Assembly (NCBI GenBank): GCA_963757945.1
Contig: CAVWTN010000002.1
Span: forward strand, 1-64,000
DNA: 64,000 nt
Direction: 5' to 3'
DNA from: CAVWTN01 sp963757945
GTDB lineage: Bacteria > Vulcanimicrobiota > Vulcanimicrobiia > Vulcanimicrobiales > Vulcanimicrobiaceae
Position numbers and translations under genes: made by a program
The notes under the pieces: model-generated
Database searches by the model: none
Told to the model about the DNA's origin: nothing
What the model saw: the letters and a program-made list of their open reading frames with translations, nothing else
In this document: positions 33,351-41,355 of the stretch, one piece after another
Layout of the letters: each line of letters begins with the position of its first letter
Position numbering within the stretch: the first letter of the stretch is position 1

Positions 33351-34267
33351 GCGATCAACTGCGCGCTGACGAGCAATTGCGTGTAGGGATGCTGTGGATC
33401 GCCCAGGACCTGATCGGTCAGGCCGCGCTCGACGATGCGGCCGTCGCGCATCACGATCAGCCGCTCGGCGAGCATCCGGATCACCGCCAGATCGTGCGAG
33501 ACCACGACGAGCGCGAAGCGTCGTTCGATCTGCAACCGCCGGATCAGATCGAGCATGCGCGCCTGCACGGAGACGTCCAGGCCCGACGTCGGCTCGTCCA
33601 AGAGCAAGAGCGGCGGCGCGGTCGCGAGCGCCTTCGCGAGCTGCACGCGCTGCCGCATGCCGCCGCTGAATTCGCTGACCGGCACGTCGAAGCGGTCGAG
33701 CGGCAGCTCCATCGCACCGTGATACGTCAGCGCGCGCTCGCGCACGCGCCCGTACGAACGCCAGCCGCTGCCGAGCAGCCGGTCCGCGACGTTGCCGCCC
33801 GCGGTCAGCGCGAGGTCGAGGCCCTGCTGCGGCGTCTGATAGACGATCCCGATCGATTCAGCGCGCACGGCCCTACGCTGTGCACCGCGCAGGCCGCGTA
33901 CGCTGCGCCCGCCCAAGCGGATCTCGCCGAGCGTCGCGTCGCGATCGAGCGCGGCGCAGCCGACGATCGTCGATTTCCCCGAGCCCGATTCGCCGACGAT
34001 GCCGAGCGTCTCGCCGGGGAACACGTCCAGCGATACGTCGCGCGCGCCGTACACCGCACCACACCGCACGCAACGCACGGGCGCATCCTCGGCAGCCTCG
34101 GCGCCAACGGCGCAGAACTCGCAGCCCGCGCCATACCGAACGGTCACACCGCGAAGCTCGAGCGTCGGAATCGCCCCCGCGCTCTCGTTCGTCTGAACTG
34201 CCGCCGCGCTCAGATGCGCCGGCGCCGAGCCGCCATCGACGTGCGTCGCAACCGTACCGTCGCTCAC
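33347..34267 (-). CDS. phnK: PhnK, ABC-type C-P lyase component with Cys-rich insertion
   Basis: A 306-residue ABC ATPase that docks on the C-P lyase core. The GTG at 34267 overlaps the phnJ stop; the frame stays open far upstream but only as a shadow of phnJ. It has Walker A GESGSGKST, signature FSGGMRQRVQLAKAL and LLLLDEPTSGLDVSVQAR. Compared with E. coli PhnK it carries a 30-residue N-terminal extension and a CEFC ... CVRC insertion after the first strand, a likely zinc ribbon that, as far as I recall, also occurs in some other bacterial PhnK proteins. Confidence 0.92.
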   Translation of the reverse strand: MSDGTVATHVDGGSAPAHLSAAAVQTNESAGAIPTLELRGVTVRYGAGCEFCAVGAEAAEDAPVRCVRCGAVYGARDVSLDVFPGETLGIVGESGSGKSTIVGCAALDRDATLGEIRLGGRSVRGLRGAQRRAVRAESIGIVYQTPQQGLDLALTAGGNVADRLLGSGWRSYGRVRERALTYHGAMELPLDRFDVPVSEFSGGMRQRVQLAKALATAPPLLLLDEPTSGLDVSVQARMLDLIRRLQIERRFALVVVSHDLAVIRMLAERLIVMRDGRIVERGLTDQVLGDPQHPYTQLLVSAQLIA

Positions 34268-35136
34268 GGGCGGCCCTCCTGCGTGCGGCGGCAGACGTCG
34301 ACGTCCGAGCAAACCCAGCGATGCTCGTCCGTCTGGTCGTCCTCCACCAAATAGCGATCGGCGCGGCCGCAAAGCGCGCAGGACGCGTGCGGGTCCTCGA
34401 TCTCGAAAGGGCGGTCCTCGAAGCAGATCGGCTCGACGCGCGTGTACGGAGGCACGGCGTACACGATCGCTTCGCGGCCGGCGCCGAAGAGCGCGAGGAA
34501 CGGCGCGCGATCGAGCTTGGGCACGTCGTATTTCGGGATCGGCGAGGGGCTCATCACGTACGTGCCGTTCACTTCCACCGGGTGGCTGTGCGCGAACGAG
34601 GCGCGCCCGCGCCGCGCGAGGTCCTCGTACAGATAGAGCCAGATCGGCGCGTAATCGCGCTCGGCGTGCAGCTTGCGCGTGACGGTCGGGCGCGGATCGA
34701 CGATGCGCAGCGGATCGGCGATCGGCACTTGGAACACGACGACCTGGCCCTCGCGCAGCGCGTCCTCGGGGATCCGGTGGCGCGTCTGGATCAGCGTCGC
34801 CTCGCGCGCGTCGAGCGTCGTCGCGCAGCCCGTCGTCTTCACGATCAGGTCGCGGATCGAGACGGCGTTCATGCTGTCGTCGGCGCCCTGGTCGTACACT
34901 TTCACCGTGTCGTCCGCGACGATCGTCGCGAGCGTCACCTGCAACCCGCCGCTCCCCCAGCCGCGCGCGACCGGCATCTCGCGCGAGGCGAACGGCACCT
35001 GATGCCCCGGCAGACACACCGCCTTCAGCAGCGCACGCCGGATCTCGCGCTTCGCGCTTCCGTCGAGATACGCGAAGCGATAGCCGGCGGTCGGCTCGTC
35101 GCCTTCGAGCAGGCGCGCGAGATGCGGCGCGCTCAT
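34264..35136 (-). CDS. phnJ: PhnJ, C-P lyase radical SAM catalytic subunit
   Basis: The enzyme that breaks the carbon-phosphorus bond of ribose-1-phosphonate 5-phosphate. The ATG at 35136 follows GGGAGG and overlaps the phnI stop. The 290-residue protein has the glycyl-radical region RGWGSGGLQVT and the PhnJ-specific Fe-S Cys pattern near the C terminus (CALC, then two more Cys: CX2CX19CX5C; E. coli has a spacing of 21). The set of catalytic residues appears complete. Confidence 0.94.
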   Translation of the reverse strand: MSAPHLARLLEGDEPTAGYRFAYLDGSAKREIRRALLKAVCLPGHQVPFASREMPVARGWGSGGLQVTLATIVADDTVKVYDQGADDSMNAVSIRDLIVKTTGCATTLDAREATLIQTRHRIPEDALREGQVVVFQVPIADPLRIVDPRPTVTRKLHAERDYAPIWLYLYEDLARRGRASFAHSHPVEVNGTYVMSPSPIPKYDVPKLDRAPFLALFGAGREAIVYAVPPYTRVEPICFEDRPFEIEDPHASCALCGRADRYLVEDDQTDEHRWVCSDVDVCRRTQEGRP

Positions 35137-36266
35137 GTGCCCTCCCGTTCGCGCCGCGCGGAGCGCACGCGATCCAGGTCCGCGGCGAACGTCACGTAGT
35201 GCGGCAACTTGAGATGCTCGACGAAGCCGCTGGATTCTTGGCCTTCGCACACGATCGAAAGAAACTCGCGATCGTCGTGCGGCGGGCGCGCCACGCCCGT
35301 CTCCGTGCCCGCGCGCGTCGTCGTCGCGTCGACCATCGCCGCGGCGATCGCGCGCCGCTCGATCCGCCCAACCGTCGCCCCGACGCCGAGCGTGAAGCGC
35401 GCGTCCGCGGCCCCGCCTTCGTGCACGGCGTAGAGCGCCATCTCGGCGTACGTCGCGGCGAAGCGTCCCAGCACGAACGTGCCGCCCTCGGGCCGCTGCA
35501 TCACGACCGGCACCTCGCCGCAGCGCAATTCCAGCAGCGTCGGGTCCTGCCGCTGCGAGTGGCCGCGAATCGCGGCGTACGCCATCGACGTCAAAGCCCC
35601 GGTCTCCGCGCGCGAGAGCAGGTGCAGGAAGCCGCCGCGCTCCAAGCGCGATGCGGCCGAACGCGTCGTATCCACGGGCTCCGCCGGCGGCACGGCCGCG
35701 GCGAGCAAATCCTCGCGCTCCAAGATCTCCGCCGCGGGCGCAAGCTCGAGCGACGGCGGCTCCACTTCGGCGGCGACGTGCGCTGTCGCGAATCCATTGC
35801 GCGCCGCGACCGCGGCGCCGGCAGGCACAGCAACGTGCGCGGGGGCCACAACGCCCGCGGCCTGCGCCGGATCATCGAATGAGAGCAGCCTCTGCTCGTA
35901 GTCGCGTGATGCGCCCAGGAACTGCCCGCCGGGCGGGGCGACGAACGCGGGCGCGATGCGGCGCGTCAGGCGCCACTGCACCGGCGACGTGCGCATCCGC
36001 GCGAGCTGCGGCAAGTTCGCGGCCCACGCGCGCACGAGCGAGACCGCCCGCGCGAGATCGCCTTCCGCTTGCACGTAGGCGCGTGCGCACACCAAACGCT
36101 CGACGATCCCGGATTCCGCCGAGACCTGATCGATCGCGAGCGGCGCGCGTGCGATCGCGCTTTCCAGCTCGCCGAGTTCCGCCGCGGCGCTCGCGCGCGC
36201 ACCGGCCGCGAGCGCGCGCGCGGCTTCGACCGCTTCTTCCCGGTTCGCGACGCTCGTGTAGCCCAT
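35133..36266 (-). CDS. phnI: PhnI, C-P lyase core subunit (nucleosidase)
   Basis: PhnI, with PhnG, H and L, couples ATP and phosphonate to form ribose-1-phosphonate triphosphate. The 377-residue protein begins MGYTSVANREEAVEAA, the family N terminus, and shows FLHLLSRAETGALTSMAYAA and the C-terminal SIVCEGQESSGFVEHLKLPHYVTF. The start at 36266 is two bases after the phnH stop. A longer open frame upstream is a shadow of phnH and phnG. Confidence 0.93.
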   Translation of the reverse strand: MGYTSVANREEAVEAARALAAGARASAAAELGELESAIARAPLAIDQVSAESGIVERLVCARAYVQAEGDLARAVSLVRAWAANLPQLARMRTSPVQWRLTRRIAPAFVAPPGGQFLGASRDYEQRLLSFDDPAQAAGVVAPAHVAVPAGAAVAARNGFATAHVAAEVEPPSLELAPAAEILEREDLLAAAVPPAEPVDTTRSAASRLERGGFLHLLSRAETGALTSMAYAAIRGHSQRQDPTLLELRCGEVPVVMQRPEGGTFVLGRFAATYAEMALYAVHEGGAADARFTLGVGATVGRIERRAIAAAMVDATTTRAGTETGVARPPHDDREFLSIVCEGQESSGFVEHLKLPHYVTFAADLDRVRSARREREGT

Positions 36267-36268
36267 CG

Positions 36269-36802
36269 CTAGGCCAGGACCTCCACCTGCGTCGTGCGCG
36301 GCAATCCCGCGATCCGCCCGTCCGTTCCGAAGAACACGATGTCGATGCCGAGAGGATAGCGCGCGCACGCCGCTTCGCGCGCCACGAGCGCGGCGGCCGT
36401 CAGCGGAAGGCGCACCGTGCGTTCGCCGTCGATCCCCGGGCCGCGCAAGCACGCCGCCGTACGCGCGGGCGCGCCGCCGATGCACACGAGTGTCGCGCCG
36501 TCCTCCGGCAACTCCTCGCTGCCGCGTCGCGCCGCGCCGACGAGAGCCTCGTCGAGCGCACCCTCGACCACGAGCACGGCGGCCTCGTCCGGCGCGGCCG
36601 CGCGCGCTTCGAAACGCAGCGGCAGCGGCGCCGCGAAATACATCGGCGTCGTGCCGTCCCAGATCGCTTCGATCGCGAGCGTCGCCGTACGCCGGGCCGC
36701 ATCGGCGCCGCCCGCGAGCGGACCGTCGAACGCTTGCCCGGGATGCGCCAGCGCCGAAAGCACCGCGCGGAACGCGCAATGCAAGGCGCGATCGCGCGTC
36801 AT
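36269..36802 (-). CDS. phnH: PhnH, C-P lyase core subunit
   Basis: A 177-residue PhnH with the expected pattern: FRAVLSALAHPGQAF near the N terminus, the central VLVVEGALDEA, and the C-terminal YPLGIDIVFFGTDGRIAGLPRTT. It forms part of the PhnGHIJ complex. The ATG overlaps the phnG stop. Slightly shorter than the E. coli protein (194 residues). Confidence 0.9.
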   Translation of the reverse strand: MTRDRALHCAFRAVLSALAHPGQAFDGPLAGGADAARRTATLAIEAIWDGTTPMYFAAPLPLRFEARAAAPDEAAVLVVEGALDEALVGAARRGSEELPEDGATLVCIGGAPARTAACLRGPGIDGERTVRLPLTAAALVAREAACARYPLGIDIVFFGTDGRIAGLPRTTQVEVLA

Positions 36803-37188
36803 ACGCGCGTCCCCGCGAGCGCCTGCTCGAACGCCGCGCGCGCCGCGTCTTCCTCGGCGAGCGCCGCCTGCGCGAGCGCTTCCACGCGCCCATCGCGGGC
36901 CGCATCGAGCAGCGCGCCCGCGAGCGCGCCCTCTCGATCGTAGCCCATCACGCAGCCCCAGCCCACGCTCTCCCCGAGCGCGACCGTCGCGGTCGTCACC
37001 ACGACCTCCGTGAAGCAGAACGCGCCTACGCGCGTCTCCACTTCCACGACGACCGAACCCGGCGCGGGGGCATCGATCACCTCGATCGCGGCGTCGCCCG
37101 CCGCGATCTGCTCGGCGAGATCGATCAGCGCGTCGCGCCGCACGCGCGCGGCCGCCGCGAGGCCGGCCGAGCGCTCTTCGTCCGTCAC
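36799..37188 (-). CDS. phnG: PhnG, C-P lyase core subunit
   Basis: A 129-residue PhnG. The GTG at 37188 overlaps the phnF stop (GTGA), and I prefer it over an ATG 24 bp upstream that lies inside phnF. Visible family features are an N-terminal helical region, VVEVETRVGAFCFTEVVVT and the GWGCVMGYDREGALAGALLD signature. It assembles with PhnHIJ. Confidence 0.9.
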   Translation of the reverse strand: MTDEERSAGLAAAARVRRDALIDLAEQIAAGDAAIEVIDAPAPGSVVVEVETRVGAFCFTEVVVTTATVALGESVGWGCVMGYDREGALAGALLDAARDGRVEALAQAALAEEDAARAAFEQALAGTRV

Positions 37189-37922
37189 GAAGCGAACGCT
37201 CCGATCTCGCACCGCACCCGGATCATGTCCGCGCGCAGCCAGGAGATCGTCGTCTCGAGCGGCGTGCCGTGTGCGCGCGAGACCGTCGTCCCCGCGAGCC
37301 GGAAGACGAGCGGCCGGCGCGTTTCACCGAGCACGGCCGCGACCCGCGGCGGCGCGACCTGCAGCTCCACGTACCGCGTGCCGCCGACCGGCTGCAAGCC
37401 CGCGCGCTCGAACGCGTCGTAGAGCGAGCCTTCGCTCGCGAGCTGCGCCCGCACGCTCGCCGCATGCTCGGCCACGATCCACGATTCCGCGTAACCCGCG
37501 AGTTCGTCCGCGAGATAGCGCTTGCGCGCGACATAGAACGCCGGCGCGCCGGCGGGCAAGTTCAACAGCGCCGCGACGTCGCGCGTGGCGCGCGCCGTGC
37601 GCGCGACGACCGTCTCAGAGCGCGGCGTACCGCCGGCGGCGAGCACCGTGCGCGTCCAGCTCGGCGGGCTCTCGTGCCCGATCGCATACTCGATGCGCTC
37701 CGCGACGAACGTGCCGCGCCCCTGGCGCCGCGAAACCAGATGACGGCGCTCCAGCTCGTCGAGGACCGCTCGCGCGGTCAGCCGGTTGATGCCGTAATCG
37801 CGCGCCATCTCGCGCTCGCTCGGCAAAAGGGAACCCGGCCGCCGCCGTTCGATCGCCGTCTCGAGCCGATCGGCAATTCGTAAGTAAGCCGCAGCATCGG
37901 CAAGCACGGTCGCGCGCATCAT
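37185..37922 (-). CDS. phnF: PhnF, GntR/HutC-family regulator of phosphonate use
   Basis: A 245-residue repressor-type protein. The winged helix is at residues 12-75 (LPSEREMARDYGINRLTARAVLDELE region; RRQGRGTFV closes it) and a UTRA effector domain fills 95-240. It lies within the operon between phnE and phnG, with four-base overlaps on both sides, so it is co-expressed with its targets. The dyad AGCGTACGCT upstream of phnD is a candidate operator. Confidence 0.88.
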   Translation of the reverse strand: MMRATVLADAAAYLRIADRLETAIERRRPGSLLPSEREMARDYGINRLTARAVLDELERRHLVSRRQGRGTFVAERIEYAIGHESPPSWTRTVLAAGGTPRSETVVARTARATRDVAALLNLPAGAPAFYVARKRYLADELAGYAESWIVAEHAASVRAQLASEGSLYDAFERAGLQPVGGTRYVELQVAPPRVAAVLGETRRPLVFRLAGTTVSRAHGTPLETTISWLRADMIRVRCEIGAFAS

Positions 37923-38737
37923 AACACCTTCTTCCGCAGCATCTGCGAGAAGCGCTCGACCACGAAGACGAGCGCAAAGTTCAAGATCAAATAGATCGCG
38001 ACGTCGCGATATTGGAACAGATTCATCGCCGTGAGCAACTGAAAGCCGATCCCGCCCGCGCCGACGAACCCGAGCACGAGGCTACTGCGGATGTTCTCGT
38101 CGAGCCGGTAGAGCGCGATCCCCAGCAGCGAAGGCGCGACGCCCGGCACGACCGCGTGCGTGAACGTCGCCAAGCGCGATGCGCCCGTCAGCGTCAGCGC
38201 CTCGACCGGGCCCATGTCCATGTCCTCGATCACCTCGGCGAACAGGCGGCCGAGCATGCCGATCGAGTGCACGGATTGCGCGAGCACGCCCGGAAACGGC
38301 CCTAGGCCAACGGCCGTCACGAACAACAGCGCCCAGACGAGATCCGGAATCGCGCGCGCGATGCCGATGACGGCGCGCGCGAGCGTGTAGAGGATCGGCG
38401 AGGGCGTCGTGTTGCGCGCGGCGAGCACCGCGAACGGAATCGACAGGATCACGGCGATGAACGTGCCGAGCAGCGCCGTATCGAACGTGACGAGCGCGGG
38501 CCACGCCGCGCTGCGCAGCGCGCCGAAGTTGGGCGGCGAGGCGCGGCGCAAGATGTCGGCCATGCCGGCCGCGCCGGTCAAGAGATCTTGCGGCCGCGTC
38601 TGCGTGACGAACGCCGCCTGCACGATCGCCCCCGCAAGCGCGAGCCCGATCGCGATGCGCGCGGCCGCGCCAAGACGAGAGCGCCGCGGCCGCCGGCGCG
38701 CCGCCCAGGTGTCCTCGAGCTGCACGGCCACGCTCAC
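37919..38737 (-). CDS. phnE: PhnE, phosphonate ABC transporter permease
   Basis: A 272-residue inner-membrane permease of the BPD-transport type. It has an N-terminal membrane segment, then a cluster of helices with the EAA-like loop EALTLTGASRLATF near residue 180. The GTG at 38737 overlaps the phnC stop; the much longer open frame upstream is a shadow of phnC. It works with PhnC and PhnD to import phosphonates. Confidence 0.9.
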   Translation of the reverse strand: MSVAVQLEDTWAARRRPRRSRLGAAARIAIGLALAGAIVQAAFVTQTRPQDLLTGAAGMADILRRASPPNFGALRSAAWPALVTFDTALLGTFIAVILSIPFAVLAARNTTPSPILYTLARAVIGIARAIPDLVWALLFVTAVGLGPFPGVLAQSVHSIGMLGRLFAEVIEDMDMGPVEALTLTGASRLATFTHAVVPGVAPSLLGIALYRLDENIRSSLVLGFVGAGGIGFQLLTAMNLFQYRDVAIYLILNFALVFVVERFSQMLRKKVL

Positions 38738-39495
38738 GCTGCCACGCTCAGTCCGTAGAGTGCCGCGACCTGCTCGTCGTGCACGGCCGCGGGCGCGGCA
38801 TCGAACGCGACGATCCCGTCGCGCAGCCCCACGAGCCGGTCGGCGTAACGTCGTGCGAGTTCCGGCTGATGCAGCACGCACACGACCGCGAGCCCTTCGT
38901 CTTTCGCGAGCCGCCGCAAGAGCACCAGGATGTCCTCCGAAGCCTCGGGATCCAAACTCGCGATCGGCTCGTCCGCAAGCAGCACGCGCGGCTGCTGCGC
39001 GAGCGCGCGCGCGATCGAAACGCGTTGCGCCTGCCCGCCCGAAAGCGTGCCGGCGCGCTGCTCGGCACATTCCCCGAGCCCGACGAGATCGAGCAAGCGA
39101 TACGCGTGCGGCAGCGCGTCCGCCGGAACGAAACCGAGCTTCGTGCGCAGGTCCGTGTAGCGCCCCAGCGCCCCCGCGCACACGTTCGCGACGACGCTGC
39201 GCCGCCGCACCAGATTCGCTTGTTGTGAGACCATCCCGACCGCTCTCCGGGCCGCTTGCAGCGCGGACCCGGAGAGCGTCGAGAATTCTTGCCCGCCGAC
39301 CCGGATCGAGCCCGAGGTCGGCGTCAGGAGCCGCACGACGGATTTGAGCAACGTCGATTTTCCGCAGCCGTTGCTCCCGAGGATCACGACGAATTCCCCG
39401 GCTGCGACGCGCAGGTCGATCCCGCGCAGCACTTCACGTCCGTTTGGAAAGCGCAGCGTCACCTGCGCGATCGTCAGCAGCTCCTCGGCGCCCAT
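38734..39495 (-). CDS. phnC: PhnC, phosphonate ABC transporter ATPase
   Basis: A 253-residue ABC ATPase with Walker A GSNGCGKST, signature LSGGQAQRVSIARAL and Walker B VLLADEPIASLDPE. It lies between the binding protein and permease genes, 9 bp after phnD. It supplies energy for phosphonate uptake. Confidence 0.92.
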   Translation of the reverse strand: MGAEELLTIAQVTLRFPNGREVLRGIDLRVAAGEFVVILGSNGCGKSTLLKSVVRLLTPTSGSIRVGGQEFSTLSGSALQAARRAVGMVSQQANLVRRRSVVANVCAGALGRYTDLRTKLGFVPADALPHAYRLLDLVGLGECAEQRAGTLSGGQAQRVSIARALAQQPRVLLADEPIASLDPEASEDILVLLRRLAKDEGLAVVCVLHQPELARRYADRLVGLRDGIVAFDAAPAAVHDEQVAALYGLSVAA

Positions 39496-39504
39496 CGCTG
39501 ACCG

Positions 39505-40419
39505 CTACTTCTTGTCGAGGTCTTCGATGCGGTAGTTCATCGTTTTCGCCAGATCGCGGATCTCGTCGTAGGCCGAGTCGACCTGCGGAAGATAGCGCGT
39601 CGCCTTGGCGTCCATCAAGTGGGCGACTTGATCGGGCGGGAGCTTCGAGAAATCGAGCGTCAGGAACGCGTCCTGGATGCGCTTCTTCAGCGGGGCCGGC
39701 AGCGAGGCGCGCACGGTCACCGGATCGTTCGGAATCGGCTTGGATTGCCAGAGCGTGATGAAATCGTCTTGGATGTACTCGTTGGCCCGCTTCGCCGATT
39801 CGATCTGCTGGCTATTCAGTTCGCCCGCGTCGACCTTGTGGTTGCGGATCGCCTCGTATGACGCGCTGTGCGTCCCCGCGTAGAACGGCTTGACGCCGGT
39901 GTCCGGATCGATCCCGTTCTTGCGGAACGCGTACGCCGGAAAGAGGTGCCCCGAGGTCGAGGCCGGATCCGAATACGCGAACGATTTCCCGCCGACGCCT
40001 TTGAGATCGGTGATCCCCGAGCCCTTCCAGGTCACGATCGAGGCGTAATACGTGCTGGGCTTGTCGCCGCCGGAGTTGTACTGCGCGAACGCGTCGGCGC
40101 CCGCGACCTGATGCGCGAAGACGTAGCCGAGCGGTCCGTATTCGGCGATGTCGAGCTTCTCGTTGCGCATCGCCTCGATCTCGGCGTTATAGCTCGTTGC
40201 GATAAAGAGATCGACCGGGCAGCCGATCTTCTCGCTGATCGCGCTTGCGATCGATGAGAAGATCGGCAGCAGGTTCTGCGACGATTCATAGGGCTCGACG
40301 CCGAAACGGACCCGGCCGCCTTGTGGGCAATCGCTTGCGGGCGCGGCCGATGCAGCGGCCAGTGAAGACGCGGCGAGTCCGGCGGCGAGCGCGCACACCG
40401 TTAGCACACGACGAAACAT
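39505..40419 (-). CDS. phnD: PhnD, phosphonate-binding periplasmic protein
   Basis: A 304-residue exported substrate-binding protein. It has a signal peptide (MFRRVLTVCALAAGLAAS, Ala-rich to about residue 28), then RVRFGVEPYESSQNLLPIF, typical of PhnD/PtxB proteins, and YGPLGYVFA and SDPASTSGHLFPAY in the binding cleft. I place the start at 40419, after GAGAGG; a longer frame to 40473 lacks a ribosome site. It is the first gene of the phn operon. Confidence 0.91.
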   Translation of the reverse strand: MFRRVLTVCALAAGLAASSLAAASAAPASDCPQGGRVRFGVEPYESSQNLLPIFSSIASAISEKIGCPVDLFIATSYNAEIEAMRNEKLDIAEYGPLGYVFAHQVAGADAFAQYNSGGDKPSTYYASIVTWKGSGITDLKGVGGKSFAYSDPASTSGHLFPAYAFRKNGIDPDTGVKPFYAGTHSASYEAIRNHKVDAGELNSQQIESAKRANEYIQDDFITLWQSKPIPNDPVTVRASLPAPLKKRIQDAFLTLDFSKLPPDQVAHLMDAKATRYLPQVDSAYDEIRDLAKTMNYRIEDLDKK

Positions 40420-40452
40420 AGTGATGAAGCCTCTCGATACAGCAGTGAAGGA

Positions 40453-40507
40453 GCGTACGCTTCCACCATGCACCCGCTGGATTAAGCCGCCCTTACGAAG
40501 ACTTCAA
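40453..40507 (-). promoter_or_regulatory. Putative phn operon promoter and PhnF operator
   Basis: On the minus strand TTGAAG (40507-40502) and TTAATC (40486-40481) are 15-16 bp apart and could be -35 and -10 boxes. The 10-bp perfect palindrome AGCGTACGCT (40453-40462) lies just downstream, where a repressor such as PhnF could block transcription. The assignment is tentative. Confidence 0.35.
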
Positions 40508-40550
40508 CACTGCGTTAATCCCGCGACCCGCCGGCCTCGCGAAAAACGAC

Positions 40551-40580
40551 GATGCGCCGGACCCGAAAGTCCGGCGCATC
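40551..40580 (-). terminator. Terminator after tRNA-Asp
   Basis: A perfect 12-bp stem (GATGCGCCGGAC with GTCCGGCGCATC) and 6-base loop, with five T a few bases beyond on the minus strand. It separates the tRNA transcript from the phn promoter. Confidence 0.8.
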
Positions 40581-40587
40581 GAAAAGC

Positions 40588-40664
40588 TGGCGACGTTGAA
40601 GGGGCTCGAACCCTCGACCTCCGCCGTGACAGGGCGGCGCTCTAACCAACTGAGCTACAACGCC
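40588..40664 (-). tRNA. tRNA-Asp (GTC)
   Basis: Minus-strand cloverleaf with acceptor GGCGTTG/CAACGTC (one G-T pair), anticodon loop CTGTCAC, T-arm CGAGGGTTCGAGCCC region, discriminator G and encoded CCA (40588-40590). Confidence 0.93.
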
Positions 40665-40741
40665 ATAGGCGCTCGCAACGGGATTGGGTTAGACCCCCAA
40701 CCCACGGGGGCCTTCCCCCGGCGCCCCCGGGGAGGGGAACG

Positions 40742-40816
40742 TGGTGGGCACGGTTGGGATTGAACCAACGACCCCCCGCGTGTGAAGCGGATGCTCTCCC
40801 ACTGAGCTACGCGCCC
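40742..40816 (-). tRNA. tRNA-Val (CAC)
   Basis: Minus-strand cloverleaf with acceptor GGGCGCG/CGTGCCC, anticodon loop TTCACAC, T-arm GTTGGTTCAATCCCAAC, discriminator A and encoded CCA. It is 77 bp upstream of tRNA-Asp and perhaps co-transcribed with it. Confidence 0.93.
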
Positions 40817-40925
40817 ACGTTCCGCGCCGGCTGCGCTCGCTGTCCTTTGCCCGGCATCCGAAGCTTCCTGCAGCGCCGGCCGAACCCTCGCGGGGCCCAC
40901 GGCCCGCTCGCACGAAAGGACGCTC

Positions 40926-41354
40926 ATGCTGGAAGGCTTTCGCTTCATTCACCGGCGTCGCGTCGAATTGTGCGACACCGACATGATCGGCCACGTCAAC
41001 AACGTCGCGTATCTGCGCTGGTGCGAGACCGTGCGCTGCGAATACTTCGCCGACGTCATGGGCGGCACGATCGATAGCCACCAAGGCCTGATCATCGCGC
41101 ACATGGTCTTCGACTACGATCGCCAGGTCGAATATCGCGACTACCTGAGCATCGGCGGCCGCATCGGCCGGATCGGTACGAAGTCTTTCGACTTCGAATA
41201 CCTGCTCTGGAACGAGACGAAGAGCGAGGTCTGCGCGCGCGGGAAGGCGGTGCTCGTCGCGTACGATTACGACCGGCAGACGACGATCGTCGTGCCGGAG
41301 GCGTGGCGCCGCGCCGTCGCCGCGTTCGAAACGGAATCGACGCCCGCGCCGTAG
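40926..41354 (+). CDS. 4HBT-type acyl-CoA thioesterase
   Basis: A 142-residue hot-dog-fold protein with an AAAGGA ribosome site. The active-site signature CDTDMIGHVNNVAYLRW (residues 16-32) holds the catalytic Asp of the 4-hydroxybenzoyl-CoA thioesterase/YbgC branch. It hydrolyses an acyl-CoA of unknown type in the cytoplasm. It stands alone, convergent with the GGDEF/EAL gene. Confidence 0.85.
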   Translation: MLEGFRFIHRRRVELCDTDMIGHVNNVAYLRWCETVRCEYFADVMGGTIDSHQGLIIAHMVFDYDRQVEYRDYLSIGGRIGRIGTKSFDFEYLLWNETKSEVCARGKAVLVAYDYDRQTTIVVPEAWRRAVAAFETESTPAP

Positions 41355-41355
41355 C

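Noticed and set aside
33347..35017. Reading phnK as a 556-residue protein
   Set aside because: The first 250 residues are phnJ in another frame; the GTG at 34267 is coupled to the phnJ stop.
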